Source: Opitutia bacterium
GTDB lineage: Bacteria > Verrucomicrobiota > Verrucomicrobiia > Opitutales > UBA953
Assembly: GCA_947456525.1 (NCBI GenBank)
Contig: CANGRI010000002.1
Span: forward strand, 1-45,479
Length of the DNA stretch: 45,479 nucleotides
Direction: 5' to 3'
Shown: positions 17,093 to 27,532 of the stretch, in pieces
Layout: every line of letters begins with the position of its first letter
How positions within the stretch are numbered: position 1 is the stretch's first letter
Program-made: the position numbers and the translations under genes
Notes under the pieces: model-generated
Databases searched by the model: none
What the model was told of the DNA's origin: nothing
What the model saw: the letters and a program-made list of their open reading frames with translations, nothing else

Positions 17093-18958
17093 GTGGCCCG
17101 TATTTCCCGCAGATCGATCGATGAGCTCCGCCAACGGGCAGACATCGTCGCGCTCGCCGGGGACTACACCCAGATGAAGCAGCGCGGACGCGACTGGTGG
17201 GGCCTCAGCCCCTTCAAGTCCGAGAAGAGCCCCTCCTTCAAGGTGAACCCGGAGACCGGCCTCTGGTATTGCTTCTCCACCCAGCAAGGCGGCGACGCCT
17301 TCAAACTGGTGATGAACCGCGAAGGCCTCGATTTCCCGGAGTCCGTCGAACGCGTCGCCAACCGTTTCGGCTTCAAGCTCGACTACGAGAGCGGCGGCGA
17401 CGGCAAGAACGAGAAATCCTTCCGCGGCCAGTTGCTCGAAATCCATGAGCTTGTCACCGACTACTGGCGCCGTTGCTTCCTAGAAGACCCGGTGCACGGC
17501 GAATGGATCCGCGACTACTGGACCCGCCAGCGGAAGTTCTCGCCCGAGGTCGCCGACGATTTCGGCATCGGCTTCGCGCCCGTCGACGACTCCAAGCTCA
17601 TCCCCGGCCTGCTCGCCAAGGGCTACGGCAAGGACGCCCTCGCGCAGACCGGTCTCTTCTTCGGCGTCGACCGGGTGCCGGATCCGCTCCGCTGGCGCTG
17701 CCGTTTCCGCGGCCGCCTGATCATCCCGATCCGCGACATCCAGGGACGCGTCATCGCCTTCACCGCGCGCCAGCTCGACATCACCCCGCAGGACGACCCG
17801 TCCCGCGAGGCCAAGTACGTCAACTCGCCCGAGACCGAGCTGTTCAAGAAATCCCGCACGGTCTTCAACCTCGACCGCGCCCGCATGACGCGCAAGGAGG
17901 CCGACCCGTTCGTGCTCGTCGAGGGCCAGCTCGACGCAATCCGCTGCCACTCGGCCGGCATCCCGGGCGCCATCGCCGCGCAAGGCACCGCGGTCACGGA
18001 AGAGCACATGCAGCAGCTCCGCCGCTTCACGCAGCGCCTGATCGTCTTCCTCGACTCCGACGCCGCCGGGCAGAAGGCCGCCCTACGCCTCCTGCCTATC
18101 GGACTGCGCGAAGGCCTCGACATCCGCTTCCTCTCGCTGCCTGGCGGCAAGGACCCCGATGAGTATTTTTCGACGCACGACGCCGCCGGGTGGGCGGGCC
18201 TCGTCGCCGGCGCCCGCAGCGCCATGCAGTTCTGCGTCCAGTCGCTCGTCCCGGAAGGCTCCGTCAACCTGCCCCTCACCAGCCGCCTGAGCCTGCTGGA
18301 AGCCATCTTCCCCATCGTCGAGCAGGCCGGCGCCGAGGAGATCGTCCGCGAAGCCCTGAACGAGGCTGCCCGCCATGCCGGCATCGGTATCCGCGAGATG
18401 CACATGGCCTACGAACGCCACCGGGCCCAATCGCAGGCCCAACGACCCGCCGCCCAGCTCGGCGGCCCCGTCGACCCGACCCCGACCCCGGTTGTCAAGG
18501 GGGGGGGCTTGACAACGCTGGAGGAGGATTTGATACTGTTCCTCCTGCGGCATGATTCCTACTTCGTCCCCATCGCCCAGTCGCTGCCGCTCGAGTGGAT
18601 CGACCAGTCCGGCCGGGGCGGCCAACTCCTGATGGCCCTGCTCAACGAAGCCGCGCACGGCCATTTCGCCGGGCTCCGCGAAGCCATCAGCGCCCTGGAC
18701 GACGAGATGCGCACCGAAGCCGCCCGCCTCTCGGCCGAAAGCTACGCCGGCCGCGACGACGAGAAGGACATCCTGCCCCGCGCCAACACCATCCTGAAGT
18801 CCTTCCACGGCCGCCACGTCCAAGCCCTCATGCGCAGCCTCGACGCGCGCATCGCCGCCACTCCCCGCGACGACGTCGCCGCGCTCAACCGCCTCCAGTC
18901 GGAAAAGATCGCCCTGCGCAAGTCGCACGCGACGCCACCGACCCTCACCGACGCCTGA
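17093..18958 (+). CDS. dnaG: DNA primase DnaG with degenerate zinc finger
   Basis: 621 residues from the GTG at 17093 ([19 protein letters not shown]); this fits the family start better than the upstream TTG. DnaG makes RNA primers for replication. The zinc-ribbon position reads [12 protein letters not shown]...[11 protein letters not shown]: against the usual C-x2-H...C-x2-C only C60 is kept, and the others are S39, K42 and T63. The TOPRIM centre is intact ([12 protein letters not shown] near 275 and [11 protein letters not shown] near 320). Residues 465-621 form the helicase-binding part, after a Pro-rich linker coded by a run of eight G flanked by inverted repeats. rpoD follows 10 bases later. 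Confidence 0.93.
   Translation: MARISRRSIDELRQRADIVALAGDYTQMKQRGRDWWGLSPFKSEKSPSFKVNPETGLWYCFSTQQGGDAFKLVMNREGLDFPESVERVANRFGFKLDYESGGDGKNEKSFRGQLLEIHELVTDYWRRCFLEDPVHGEWIRDYWTRQRKFSPEVADDFGIGFAPVDDSKLIPGLLAKGYGKDALAQTGLFFGVDRVPDPLRWRCRFRGRLIIPIRDIQGRVIAFTARQLDITPQDDPSREAKYVNSPETELFKKSRTVFNLDRARMTRKEADPFVLVEGQLDAIRCHSAGIPGAIAAQGTAVTEEHMQQLRRFTQRLIVFLDSDAAGQKAALRLLPIGLREGLDIRFLSLPGGKDPDEYFSTHDAAGWAGLVAGARSAMQFCVQSLVPEGSVNLPLTSRLSLLEAIFPIVEQAGAEEIVREALNEAARHAGIGIREMHMAYERHRAQSQAQRPAAQLGGPVDPTPTPVVKGGGLTTLEEDLILFLLRHDSYFVPIAQSLPLEWIDQSGRGGQLLMALLNEAAHGHFAGLREAISALDDEMRTEAARLSAESYAGRDDEKDILPRANTILKSFHGRHVQALMRSLDARIAATPRDDVAALNRLQSEKIALRKSHATPPTLTDA
18491..18516. repeat. 9-bp perfect inverted repeat around eight G inside dnaG
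   Basis: gttgtcaag (18491-18499) and cttgacaac (18508-18516) are exact reverse complements separated only by eight G. The stretch uses GTT, GGG, TTG and ACA, which are rare in this C-ending-codon gene. Losing one G would create TGA within a few codons; gaining one would end translation about 15 codons later. The right arm holds TTGACA, and the core cttgacaac also occurs at 17083-17091 just before the dnaG start. Confidence 0.7.
18509..18537 (+). promoter_or_regulatory. candidate internal promoter for rpoD within dnaG
   Basis: TTGACA (18509-18514), a 17-base spacer and GATACT (18532-18537) match the sigma70 pattern: full -35 and 4/6 for the -10. The -35 lies in the arm of the 9-bp inverted repeat. 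The -10 lies in the loop of a second dyad (aggagg 18522-18527, cctcct 18541-18546). It would start transcripts about 420 bases before rpoD. Promoters for rpoD inside dnaG are known in E. coli; here it is inferred from sequence only. Confidence 0.5.
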
Positions 18959-18968
18959 TTTTCCCAAG

Positions 18969-21034
<2,066 letters not shown>

Positions 21035-21038
<4 letters not shown>

Positions 21039-21415
21039 ACGCCGTCCGCCCAGTCTGTCTGCTGCTCGCGCTGCTGACAGGCTGCGCCACGCCCAAGGCG
21101 CCGACCGCCGAGGAGCCGAATCCGTTCGCGCTCCCGGCCGGTTCGCCGCGCAACGTGCGCATCGGCTTCGTCCAAGGCTACCCGCTAAGCAGCCTTTCCG
21201 TGCCCATCATGCTGATTCCGGGCACGGTGGCCCAGGAGAAGATGACCGTCGTCTCCCGCGACCCGTACCTCCACCCGACGGCGGTCCTTGAGATCACCGG
21301 CGTCAGAGGCCGCATCGCCGTGGCCCGCATCGTCCGCGGCCAGCCTCAGCCCAAGGACGAAGTCGTGCTTCCTTCGGTCGACCTCAGCGAACGCTCCCAG
21401 GATCTCCCGCCCTGA
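21035..21415 (+). CDS. small lipoprotein of unknown function
   Basis: 126 residues from the GTG at 21035, overlapping the rpoD stop by 4 bases (GTGA). The start [17 protein letters not shown] is a lipoprotein signal with lipobox LTGC (C17). The mature part has a short beta-rich domain ([21 protein letters not shown], cut here before the conserved-looking [15 protein letters not shown] and [20 protein letters not shown]). I do not recognise the family. Its position suggests readthrough from dnaG-rpoD, though this may only reflect compact packing. Confidence 0.75.
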
Positions 21416-21463
21416 GCGCCGGCTCTTGACCTCGGCGGGGCAGATGCCCACGTTGCACCTTCC

Positions 21464-22573
21464 ATGGCAAAGACCCAGGCAGGCATCGTCGGACTTCCCA
21501 ACGTGGGCAAGTCGACCCTCTTCAACGCCCTCACGCGCTCCCGCAAGGCCGAGGCGGCCAACTACCCTTTCTGCACCATCGAACCCAACGTGGGCGTGGT
21601 GCTGGTGCCCGATGACCGCATGCTGAAGCTGCAGCAGATCGCCGGCACCAAGGTCGTCATCCCCGCCACGATCGACATCGTCGACATCGCTGGCCTCGTC
21701 GCCGGCGCATCCAAGGGCGAAGGCAAGGGCAACGACTTCCTTTCCAACATCCGCGAGTGCGACGCGATCATCCACGTGGTCCGCTGCTTCGACAACGACG
21801 ACATCGTCCACAGCATGGGCAAGGTCGACCCGGTCCGCGACATCGGCGTGATCGAGACGGAACTCATCCTCGCCGACATCCAGTCCGCCGAACAGCAACT
21901 CGACCGCAACCAGAAGAAGGTCCGCAGCCAGGATAAGGACGCCATCGCCAACGTCGAGCTGCTCACCCGCCTGGTGAAGCACCTCAACGAGAACCTGCCC
22001 GCTTCGTCGATGGACGTCACCGACGACGAACGCGCCCGCCTCAAGGCCTACAACCTACTCTCCTCCAAGAAGGTCCTCTTCGCGTGCAACGTGGCCGAAG
22101 CCGACCTCGCCGATCCTTCCAAGAACAAGCATGTCGCCGCCGTCGCCGAACTCATCGGCAAACGCCACGGCTGCGAGCACGTCGTGATCTGCGCCCAGGT
22201 CGAAGCCGAGCTCTGCGACCTCTCCCCCGCGGAAGCCACCGAATTCCTGCAGTCCCTCGGCGTCACCGACTCCGGCGTCTCCTCGCTGATCCGCGGCGCC
22301 TATCACCTTCTCGGCCTGGCCACCTATTTCACCGCCGGTGAAAAGGAAGTCCGCGCCTGGACGTTCCGCAGCGGCATGACCGCTCCGCAGTGCGCCGCGG
22401 TCATCCATACCGACTTCGAAAAGGGCTTCGTGAAGGCTGAGGTGGTCTCCTACGAAGACCTCGTGAAGAACGGCTCGGTCGCCGCCGCGCGCGACGCCGG
22501 CCGCTACCGCCTCGAGGGCAAGTCCTACCTCTTCAAGGACGGCGACGTGGCCCTCTTCCGCTTCACGGACTAA
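21464..22573 (+). CDS. ychF: YchF-type ATPase (Obg family)
   Basis: 369 residues, the normal length. Walker A is GLPNVGKST (about residues 10-18). DIVDIAGLVAGASKGEGKGN is the G3/switch block, and NVAE replaces the usual GTPase NKxD, in keeping with the ATP preference of YchF. The C-terminal TGS domain starts near 280 (AYHLLGLATYFTAGEKEVRAW, IHTDFEKGFVKAEV). It is a universally conserved ribosome-associated ATPase linked to stress responses. It is read alone, after a 48-base gap, and ends at a strong terminator. The start has a C/T-rich leader without Shine-Dalgarno. Confidence 0.95.
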   Translation: MAKTQAGIVGLPNVGKSTLFNALTRSRKAEAANYPFCTIEPNVGVVLVPDDRMLKLQQIAGTKVVIPATIDIVDIAGLVAGASKGEGKGNDFLSNIRECDAIIHVVRCFDNDDIVHSMGKVDPVRDIGVIETELILADIQSAEQQLDRNQKKVRSQDKDAIANVELLTRLVKHLNENLPASSMDVTDDERARLKAYNLLSSKKVLFACNVAEADLADPSKNKHVAAVAELIGKRHGCEHVVICAQVEAELCDLSPAEATEFLQSLGVTDSGVSSLIRGAYHLLGLATYFTAGEKEVRAWTFRSGMTAPQCAAVIHTDFEKGFVKAEVVSYEDLVKNGSVAAARDAGRYRLEGKSYLFKDGDVALFRFTD

Positions 22574-22605
22574 GGACCGGCCTGAACCCCGCCCCACCCC
22601 CTCGA

Positions 22606-22635
22606 AAAGGACGCCGAAAAGCGTCCTTTCTTTTT
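22606..22635 (+). terminator. rho-independent terminator after ychF
   Basis: A perfect 9-bp stem aaaggacgc/gcgtccttt (22606-22614 with 22621-22629), 6-base loop, then CTTTTT, 32 bases after the ychF stop. It is the clearest intrinsic terminator in the window. Confidence 0.85.
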
Positions 22636-22687
22636 GCCATGGACCGACTGCCCGCAACCATAGGCGTCGGACCTTGTCCCACCCCTC

Positions 22688-23314
22688 ATGCGCCCCATCC
22701 TCATCCTCTCCGCGTCCCTGCTCGCCTTCGGCTGCAAGCCTGCCCCGCAGGTCGCCCGCTACGAAGTGAAGTCCGACGCCGCTCCTGCCCCCGCCGCCCA
22801 GGCTCCGGCTCCGGCCGCCCCCGCCTCGGTCGGCGTCGCTCCCGCGCCCGCCCCGATGGTCGCTCCGGCTTCGATGAAGGCCGAAGCCGCTTCCTTCGAC
22901 GCCCCGAAGTGGGCCAAGCTTCCGACCGGCTGGTCCGTCGGACCGGAGAACGCGATGCGCAAGGCCACTTGGATCGTCGCCGGACCGAACGGCAGCAAAG
23001 CCGAGATCGCCGTGACGGTCTTCCCCGGCAGCGTCGGCGGCCTGACCGCCAACGTGAACCGCTGGCGCGGCCAGCTCGGCCTCGCCCCTGCGGGCTCCGA
23101 TGAGATCGCCGCCTCCGCCAAGACCGGCAAGGTCGGCGGCATCGACAGCCAGCGCTTCGTGATGACTTCCGCCGACGGCAAGAAGACGCTCGACGCGTTC
23201 ATGACGCCCAAGGACGGCGCGACCTGGTTCTTCAAGATGAGCGGCGAATCCGCCGCCGTCGAAGCCAACGCCGCCGCCTTCGCCGCGTTCCTCGCCGAAT
23301 CCAAGCTTCCGTGA
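22688..23314 (+). CDS. Ala/Pro-rich lipoprotein of unknown function
   Basis: 208 residues. MRPILILSASLLAFGC is a lipoprotein signal (C16). Residues about 30-65 are a disordered Ala/Pro-rich spacer. The remaining about 140 residues form a compact domain (KLPTGWSVGPENAMRKATW, EIAVTVFPGSVGGLTANVNR, DAFMTPKDGATWFFKMSGES) that resembles exported verrucomicrobial/planctomycete proteins found near cytochrome biogenesis genes; I cannot name it. The stop overlaps the GTG of the cytochrome c synthase by 4 bases, so a role in heme or cytochrome maturation is a fair guess from context. Confidence 0.8.
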   Translation: MRPILILSASLLAFGCKPAPQVARYEVKSDAAPAPAAQAPAPAAPASVGVAPAPAPMVAPASMKAEAASFDAPKWAKLPTGWSVGPENAMRKATWIVAGPNGSKAEIAVTVFPGSVGGLTANVNRWRGQLGLAPAGSDEIAASAKTGKVGGIDSQRFVMTSADGKKTLDAFMTPKDGATWFFKMSGESAAVEANAAAFAAFLAESKLP

Positions 23315-26300
23315 ACACCGCAGAATTCGAAAAGAAGGCCGACAGCGGCCGACGTCTCGTCGACACGCTGGCGTCGCTCAGGCTGACGGTCTTCCTGCTG
23401 GTGCTCTCCATGATCCTCGTGCTGCTCGGCACGCTGGAGCAGGTCCACTGGGGCGTCTGGCACGTGCAGAAGGTCTACTTCAGCTCCTGGCTCTGCTTCT
23501 ACCCGATGGACGCCACCGCGGCGTTCCGTTTCCCGCTCCCGGCCGGATTCACCATCGGCGCCCTGCTCATCATCAACCTGGCCTTCGCGCACTTCCGTCA
23601 CTTCAAGGCGACTTCCGCAAAGATCGGCATCAGCCTGATCCACTCGGGACTCCTGCTCCTGCTCGTCGGCGGCTTCATCACGGCGATCTATCAGGAAGAA
23701 TCCGCGATGATCATCCCGGAGGGCGAGAAGCGAAATTACTCCGAAGCCTTCCGCGACTTCGAGATCGCCCTCGTCGAGAAATCCGGCGCGACGGATGCGG
23801 TCGTCGCCGTACCCGACTCCCTCCTGCGCGACATCGCCGACAAGAAGGCCCCCGCCGTCGTCGAACTGCCGGGCACTCCCTACTCCCTCAACGTGCTCAC
23901 GTTCCACCCGAACGCGATGCTCCGGGCGAAGTCGCAGATGCCCGAAGGCCTCGACCTCAAGGCCACCCAGGGCATCGGCGCCCGCACGCAGCTCGCCTAC
24001 AAGCCGCTGCCCGAGAGCTACGATGACAACAAGCCCAACGCCCCGACCGCCATCGTCGAGCTGAAGACGAAGGACAAGTCCCTCGGCACCTGGGCCCTCA
24101 ACCTCAACCTGACGGAATCGTTCGACGCTCAGACGTTCGAAGACGCCGGCAAGACCTACGAGCTCTCGCTCCGCCGCACCCGTCATTACATGCCGTTCAC
24201 CGTGCAGCTGGACAAGTTCACCCACGAGAAGTACCCCGGAACCGAGACGCCCCGCCGCTTCGCCAGCGACGTGACGATCAAGGAAGGCGCGAGCCAGTTC
24301 GCCTATAATATCTCGATGAACCAGCCGCTGCGCCATGCCGGCCTGACGTTCTTCCAGTCGAGCTTCGGCAGCACCAAGGAAGGCAAGAACCTCAGCGTGC
24401 TCCAGGTCGTCCGTAACCCCGGCTGGCTCCTGCCGTACATCTCAGTCTCGATCATGTCCCTCGGCCTCTTCTGGCATTTCGGCTTCTCGCTGCTGCGCTT
24501 CCTCCGCGGCCGCGCCGCCAAGGCCGCCGCCGTCCTCGCGCTCGGCATGCTATCCGTCACGGCCGACGCCGCCGACGCTACCTGGAACACCCGCGAATTC
24601 GGCGAGATCCCCGTGCAGAGCGGCGGACGCATCGTACCGATCGAGACCCTCGCGACCGGCTCGCTGCTCCAGATGCGCTCGCGCACCTCGATCAGCCTGA
24701 CGAAGCTCGAACGCGTCGCCTTCGGTCAGCGGCCCTCGACCTGGACCAAGGAAGAGCGCGCCGAGATCGCGAAGGAGCTCCCCGCCCTCGACGACAAGCT
24801 GCAGGCGATGCTCGAGAAGCGTCCCGTGCGCCTCACCGGCAGCGCCATCGGCTCCGTCGACTGGCTCATCGAAGTCTCCTTCCGTGCGCCCATCGCCCGC
24901 CATCTGCCGACGTTCCGCGTCGAGCACCCCAACGTCCTCAAGCGCGTCGGCGGCAATCCGGAGAAGAGCCTCTACGTCAGCTGGGACGGCATCCTCAAAA
25001 ACAGCGCCGAACTGAGCAAGGCCGCCGAACAGGCCCGTGGCCGCGCCCAGGCCGACCGCGACTCCGAGGACCGCGCCCTCCTACAGCTCGAGAGCGCCGC
25101 GCGCCAGTACGCGACGCTGAGCATGACCTTCATCCCCGGCGATCTCCCGGCGGACGTCACCCCGCGCCGCGAGTACGGCGCTTGGATCAGCGCGCTCAAT
25201 CGCGCCCTCACGGAGATGAACGCCAGCGGCTCGGGCAAGGCCTTCGACCCTGAGCTCCAGAAGACCGTGCGCACGTTCGTCGAGCGCTATCAGGACTTCG
25301 AACGCGAAGGCAGCATCGGCCTCCTCCCGCCCAAGGACCCGGCCTCGCTGGAGCGCTGGGACAATCTCGGCGGCTCGCTCCTGGGCATCATCAAGGACCA
25401 GAAGGCCCATCGCGCCGGCCTGGCCGAAGACGGCATCATCACCCGTTACGCCGACTTCTCGATGGCTTGGCGCGAAGGCAAGGATGACGACTGCTCGCGC
25501 CTGAGCACCGCCATCGCCGCTTCGCTCAAGGGTCCGTGGTCCGCCAAGGCCGAGTCCGAAGCATGGTTCGGCCGCATGCAGCCCTTCTACTGGCTGCTCA
25601 TCGCCTACGCCCTCACCGTGCTCATGGTCTTCGCCGCGTGGCTGACCTCGTCCGAAGGCGTGCGCGTGTGGGCCTACCGCCTTCTGCTGGCCTGCTTCAT
25701 CCTGCACACCGCCTCGCTCGGCTATCGCATGTGGCTCCACGGCCGCCCGCCGGTCACGAACCTCTACTCCTCCGGCATCTTCGTCGCCTGGGGCGCCGTC
25801 GCCCTCGGCATCCTGCTCGAACGCGTCTGGAAGAACGGCATCGGCGCCGCGGCCACCGGCCTCTGCGGCTTCGTCTCGCTGATCATCGCCCATAACCTCG
25901 GCCTCTCCGGCGAGGACAACCTCGAGAGCGTCCGCGCGGTGCTCGACTCGAACTTCTGGCTGTCGACGCACGTCACGACGGTGACCCTCGGCTATTCCGC
26001 CACGTTCGTCGCCGGCCTGCTCGGCGCCCTCCACCTCGCGCTCCGCGCCTTCAAGAAGGATTACAACTGGGGCGACAGCGTCGCGCGCGCCGCGTACGGC
26101 ATCCTGGCCTTCGCGGTCCTGGCCAGCTTCATCGGCACGATGCTCGGCGGCATCTGGGCGGACCAGAGCTGGGGTCGCTTCTGGGGCTGGGACCCCAAGG
26201 AAAACGGCGCGATTCTCATCGTGCTCTGGTGCGCCATCTGCCTCCATGCCCGCTGGGGCGGACTCGTCCGCCGCGAAGGGCTCATGCAGCTCCTCGTCTT

Positions 26301-26478
26301 CGGCAACATCGTCACGGCCTGGTCTTGGTTTGGCACCAACCTCCTCGGCGTCGGCCTGCACAGCTACGGCTTCACGGAATCCGGCTTTTTCTGGCTGATG
26401 GTCTTCTGGGCTTCGCAGCTCGCGATCATCGCGCTCGGCTGGCTGCCTGAACGTTCCAAGTCCGCCCAGGCCGCATGA
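23311..26478 (+). CDS. ccsBA: fused ResB-CcsA cytochrome c synthase (System II)
   Basis: 1055 residues. The start GTG overlaps the preceding stop. Residues about 15-390 are ResB-like: membrane segments near 20-50, 75-100 and 105-130, a large extracytoplasmic loop, then another segment near 370-395. Residues about 410-740 are mostly extracytoplasmic (FGEIPVQSGGRIVPIETLA). Residues about 750-1050 are CcsA-like with many membrane helices, the heme-handling WWD block GRFWGWDPKENGA near 955-967, and conserved histidines such as LHTASLGYRMW. It moves heme across the membrane and links it to CxxCH in apocytochromes. A likely client in this window is the protein at 11958. A NusG-like gene overlaps its end. 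Confidence 0.93.
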   Translation: MNTAEFEKKADSGRRLVDTLASLRLTVFLLVLSMILVLLGTLEQVHWGVWHVQKVYFSSWLCFYPMDATAAFRFPLPAGFTIGALLIINLAFAHFRHFKATSAKIGISLIHSGLLLLLVGGFITAIYQEESAMIIPEGEKRNYSEAFRDFEIALVEKSGATDAVVAVPDSLLRDIADKKAPAVVELPGTPYSLNVLTFHPNAMLRAKSQMPEGLDLKATQGIGARTQLAYKPLPESYDDNKPNAPTAIVELKTKDKSLGTWALNLNLTESFDAQTFEDAGKTYELSLRRTRHYMPFTVQLDKFTHEKYPGTETPRRFASDVTIKEGASQFAYNISMNQPLRHAGLTFFQSSFGSTKEGKNLSVLQVVRNPGWLLPYISVSIMSLGLFWHFGFSLLRFLRGRAAKAAAVLALGMLSVTADAADATWNTREFGEIPVQSGGRIVPIETLATGSLLQMRSRTSISLTKLERVAFGQRPSTWTKEERAEIAKELPALDDKLQAMLEKRPVRLTGSAIGSVDWLIEVSFRAPIARHLPTFRVEHPNVLKRVGGNPEKSLYVSWDGILKNSAELSKAAEQARGRAQADRDSEDRALLQLESAARQYATLSMTFIPGDLPADVTPRREYGAWISALNRALTEMNASGSGKAFDPELQKTVRTFVERYQDFEREGSIGLLPPKDPASLERWDNLGGSLLGIIKDQKAHRAGLAEDGIITRYADFSMAWREGKDDDCSRLSTAIAASLKGPWSAKAESEAWFGRMQPFYWLLIAYALTVLMVFAAWLTSSEGVRVWAYRLLLACFILHTASLGYRMWLHGRPPVTNLYSSGIFVAWGAVALGILLERVWKNGIGAAATGLCGFVSLIIAHNLGLSGEDNLESVRAVLDSNFWLSTHVTTVTLGYSATFVAGLLGALHLALRAFKKDYNWGDSVARAAYGILAFAVLASFIGTMLGGIWADQSWGRFWGWDPKENGAILIVLWCAICLHARWGGLVRREGLMQLLVFGNIVTAWSWFGTNLLGVGLHSYGFTESGFFWLMVFWASQLAIIALGWLPERSKSAQAA

Positions 26479-26999
26479 CCGAAGCCGTCGGCCCGATCTG
26501 GTTCTGCATCAAGGCCAAGCCCCGGCAAGAGGCGGTGGCGGTGCAGAACCTTCGGGCCATCGGCATCGGCGAGCTCGTCTTCCCACGCCTACGACGGACG
26601 CGCCGCGGACACGATAAGAACAAGGTGGTCGTCGAACCGCTTTTCCCGGGCTACGTCTTCGCCCGGTTCGACCCGATGGAGTTCCAGTCCGCGATCCGCA
26701 GCACCCGCGGCGTGCTTCATCTGGTCAGCCGCGACGGCAAGCCGGTCGACGTCGAACAGGGCGTCATCGACGAACTCAACGCGCTCGGACCCGACGCGAT
26801 CCTGTCGATGCTCGACGAGGAACTGAAGGTCGGCGCAAAAGCCCGCGTGATCCGCGGCATCTTCACCGGCTCCGAAGGCGAGGTCATCCGCCTCGAGTCC
26901 CCGCAGAAACGCATCGCGCTGCTTCTCTCGATCCTCGGCTCCGACCAGCCGGTCGAACTGCCCCTCGACGACGTCGAAGGCCTCCCCGAGGAAGGCTAA
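26475..26999 (+). CDS. NusG/RfaH-like transcription elongation factor paralogue
   Basis: 174 residues; the start shares ATGA with the cytochrome c synthase gene. The N-terminal NGN domain has WFCIKAKPRQEAVAVQNL and PLFPGYVFARFDP. The C-terminal KOW domain has KVGAKARVIRGIFTGSEGEV. It binds RNA polymerase and changes pausing or termination. The main NusG gene normally sits in the secE-rplKAJL region, so I read this copy as a specialised RfaH-type paralogue; that is inference, since the ribosomal region is outside the window. Nothing shows which transcripts it serves. Confidence 0.85.
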   Translation: MTEAVGPIWFCIKAKPRQEAVAVQNLRAIGIGELVFPRLRRTRRGHDKNKVVVEPLFPGYVFARFDPMEFQSAIRSTRGVLHLVSRDGKPVDVEQGVIDELNALGPDAILSMLDEELKVGAKARVIRGIFTGSEGEVIRLESPQKRIALLLSILGSDQPVELPLDDVEGLPEEG

Positions 27000-27025
27000 G
27001 CATCCTACCCCTGTCCCTTTTCGTC

Positions 27026-27487
27026 ATGATCCTCGACCAACTCTCCGCTTCCGCCGCCTACGAAGGACTGCACCCGCTCTTCCCGAAGGCTTTCGCCTAC
27101 CTACGTTCCTTCGACCCGAAGACCGCCGACGGAAAATATGAACTGCAGGGCCTGGACTTGGTGGCCATCGTGCAGCGCTATCAGACCGCCCCTTCGGCCG
27201 ACAAACTCTGGGAAGCCCATCAAATCTACGGCGACATCCAGGTCGTCTATCAAGGCCTGGAACATTGCGGTCACGCGGACCAGAAGACGCTCACGATCAC
27301 CAAGCCCTACGTACCCGAGAAGGACGTCGAGAAATACGCCGCGCCTTCGGCGCCGTCCGCCTTGCTCACGCTCGGCCGCGGCAACTTCGCCATTTTCCAC
27401 CCGCAGGACGGCCATCAGCCCGGGGTGCAGATCGGTGGGCCGGCCGAGATCCTGAAGGTGGTCATCAAGTTCCGGCTGAAGGCCTGA
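27026..27487 (+). CDS. YhcH/YjgK/YiaL-family protein
   Basis: 153 residues, the usual length of this cupin-like family (DUF386). YELQGLDLVAIVQRYQT, WEAHQIYGDIQVVYQGLE and NFAIFHPQDGHQPGVQIG are family blocks; the last contains histidines that normally bind a metal. Members are linked to sugar metabolism, including sialic acid and YiaL-type operons, with activity mostly unproved. No sugar catabolic genes adjoin it here; esterase genes follow on the same strand after 45 bases. The leader before the ATG is C/T-rich. Confidence 0.88.
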   Translation: MILDQLSASAAYEGLHPLFPKAFAYLRSFDPKTADGKYELQGLDLVAIVQRYQTAPSADKLWEAHQIYGDIQVVYQGLEHCGHADQKTLTITKPYVPEKDVEKYAAPSAPSALLTLGRGNFAIFHPQDGHQPGVQIGGPAEILKVVIKFRLKA

Positions 27488-27532
27488 GCAGGGAACCTTG
27501 CCCCCTCGGGAAGGTCGGTTAGGCATCCCCCT

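Noticed and set aside
25081-26361. 426-residue minus-strand frame
   Set aside because: Antisense of the CcsA half of the cytochrome c synthase; no independent support.
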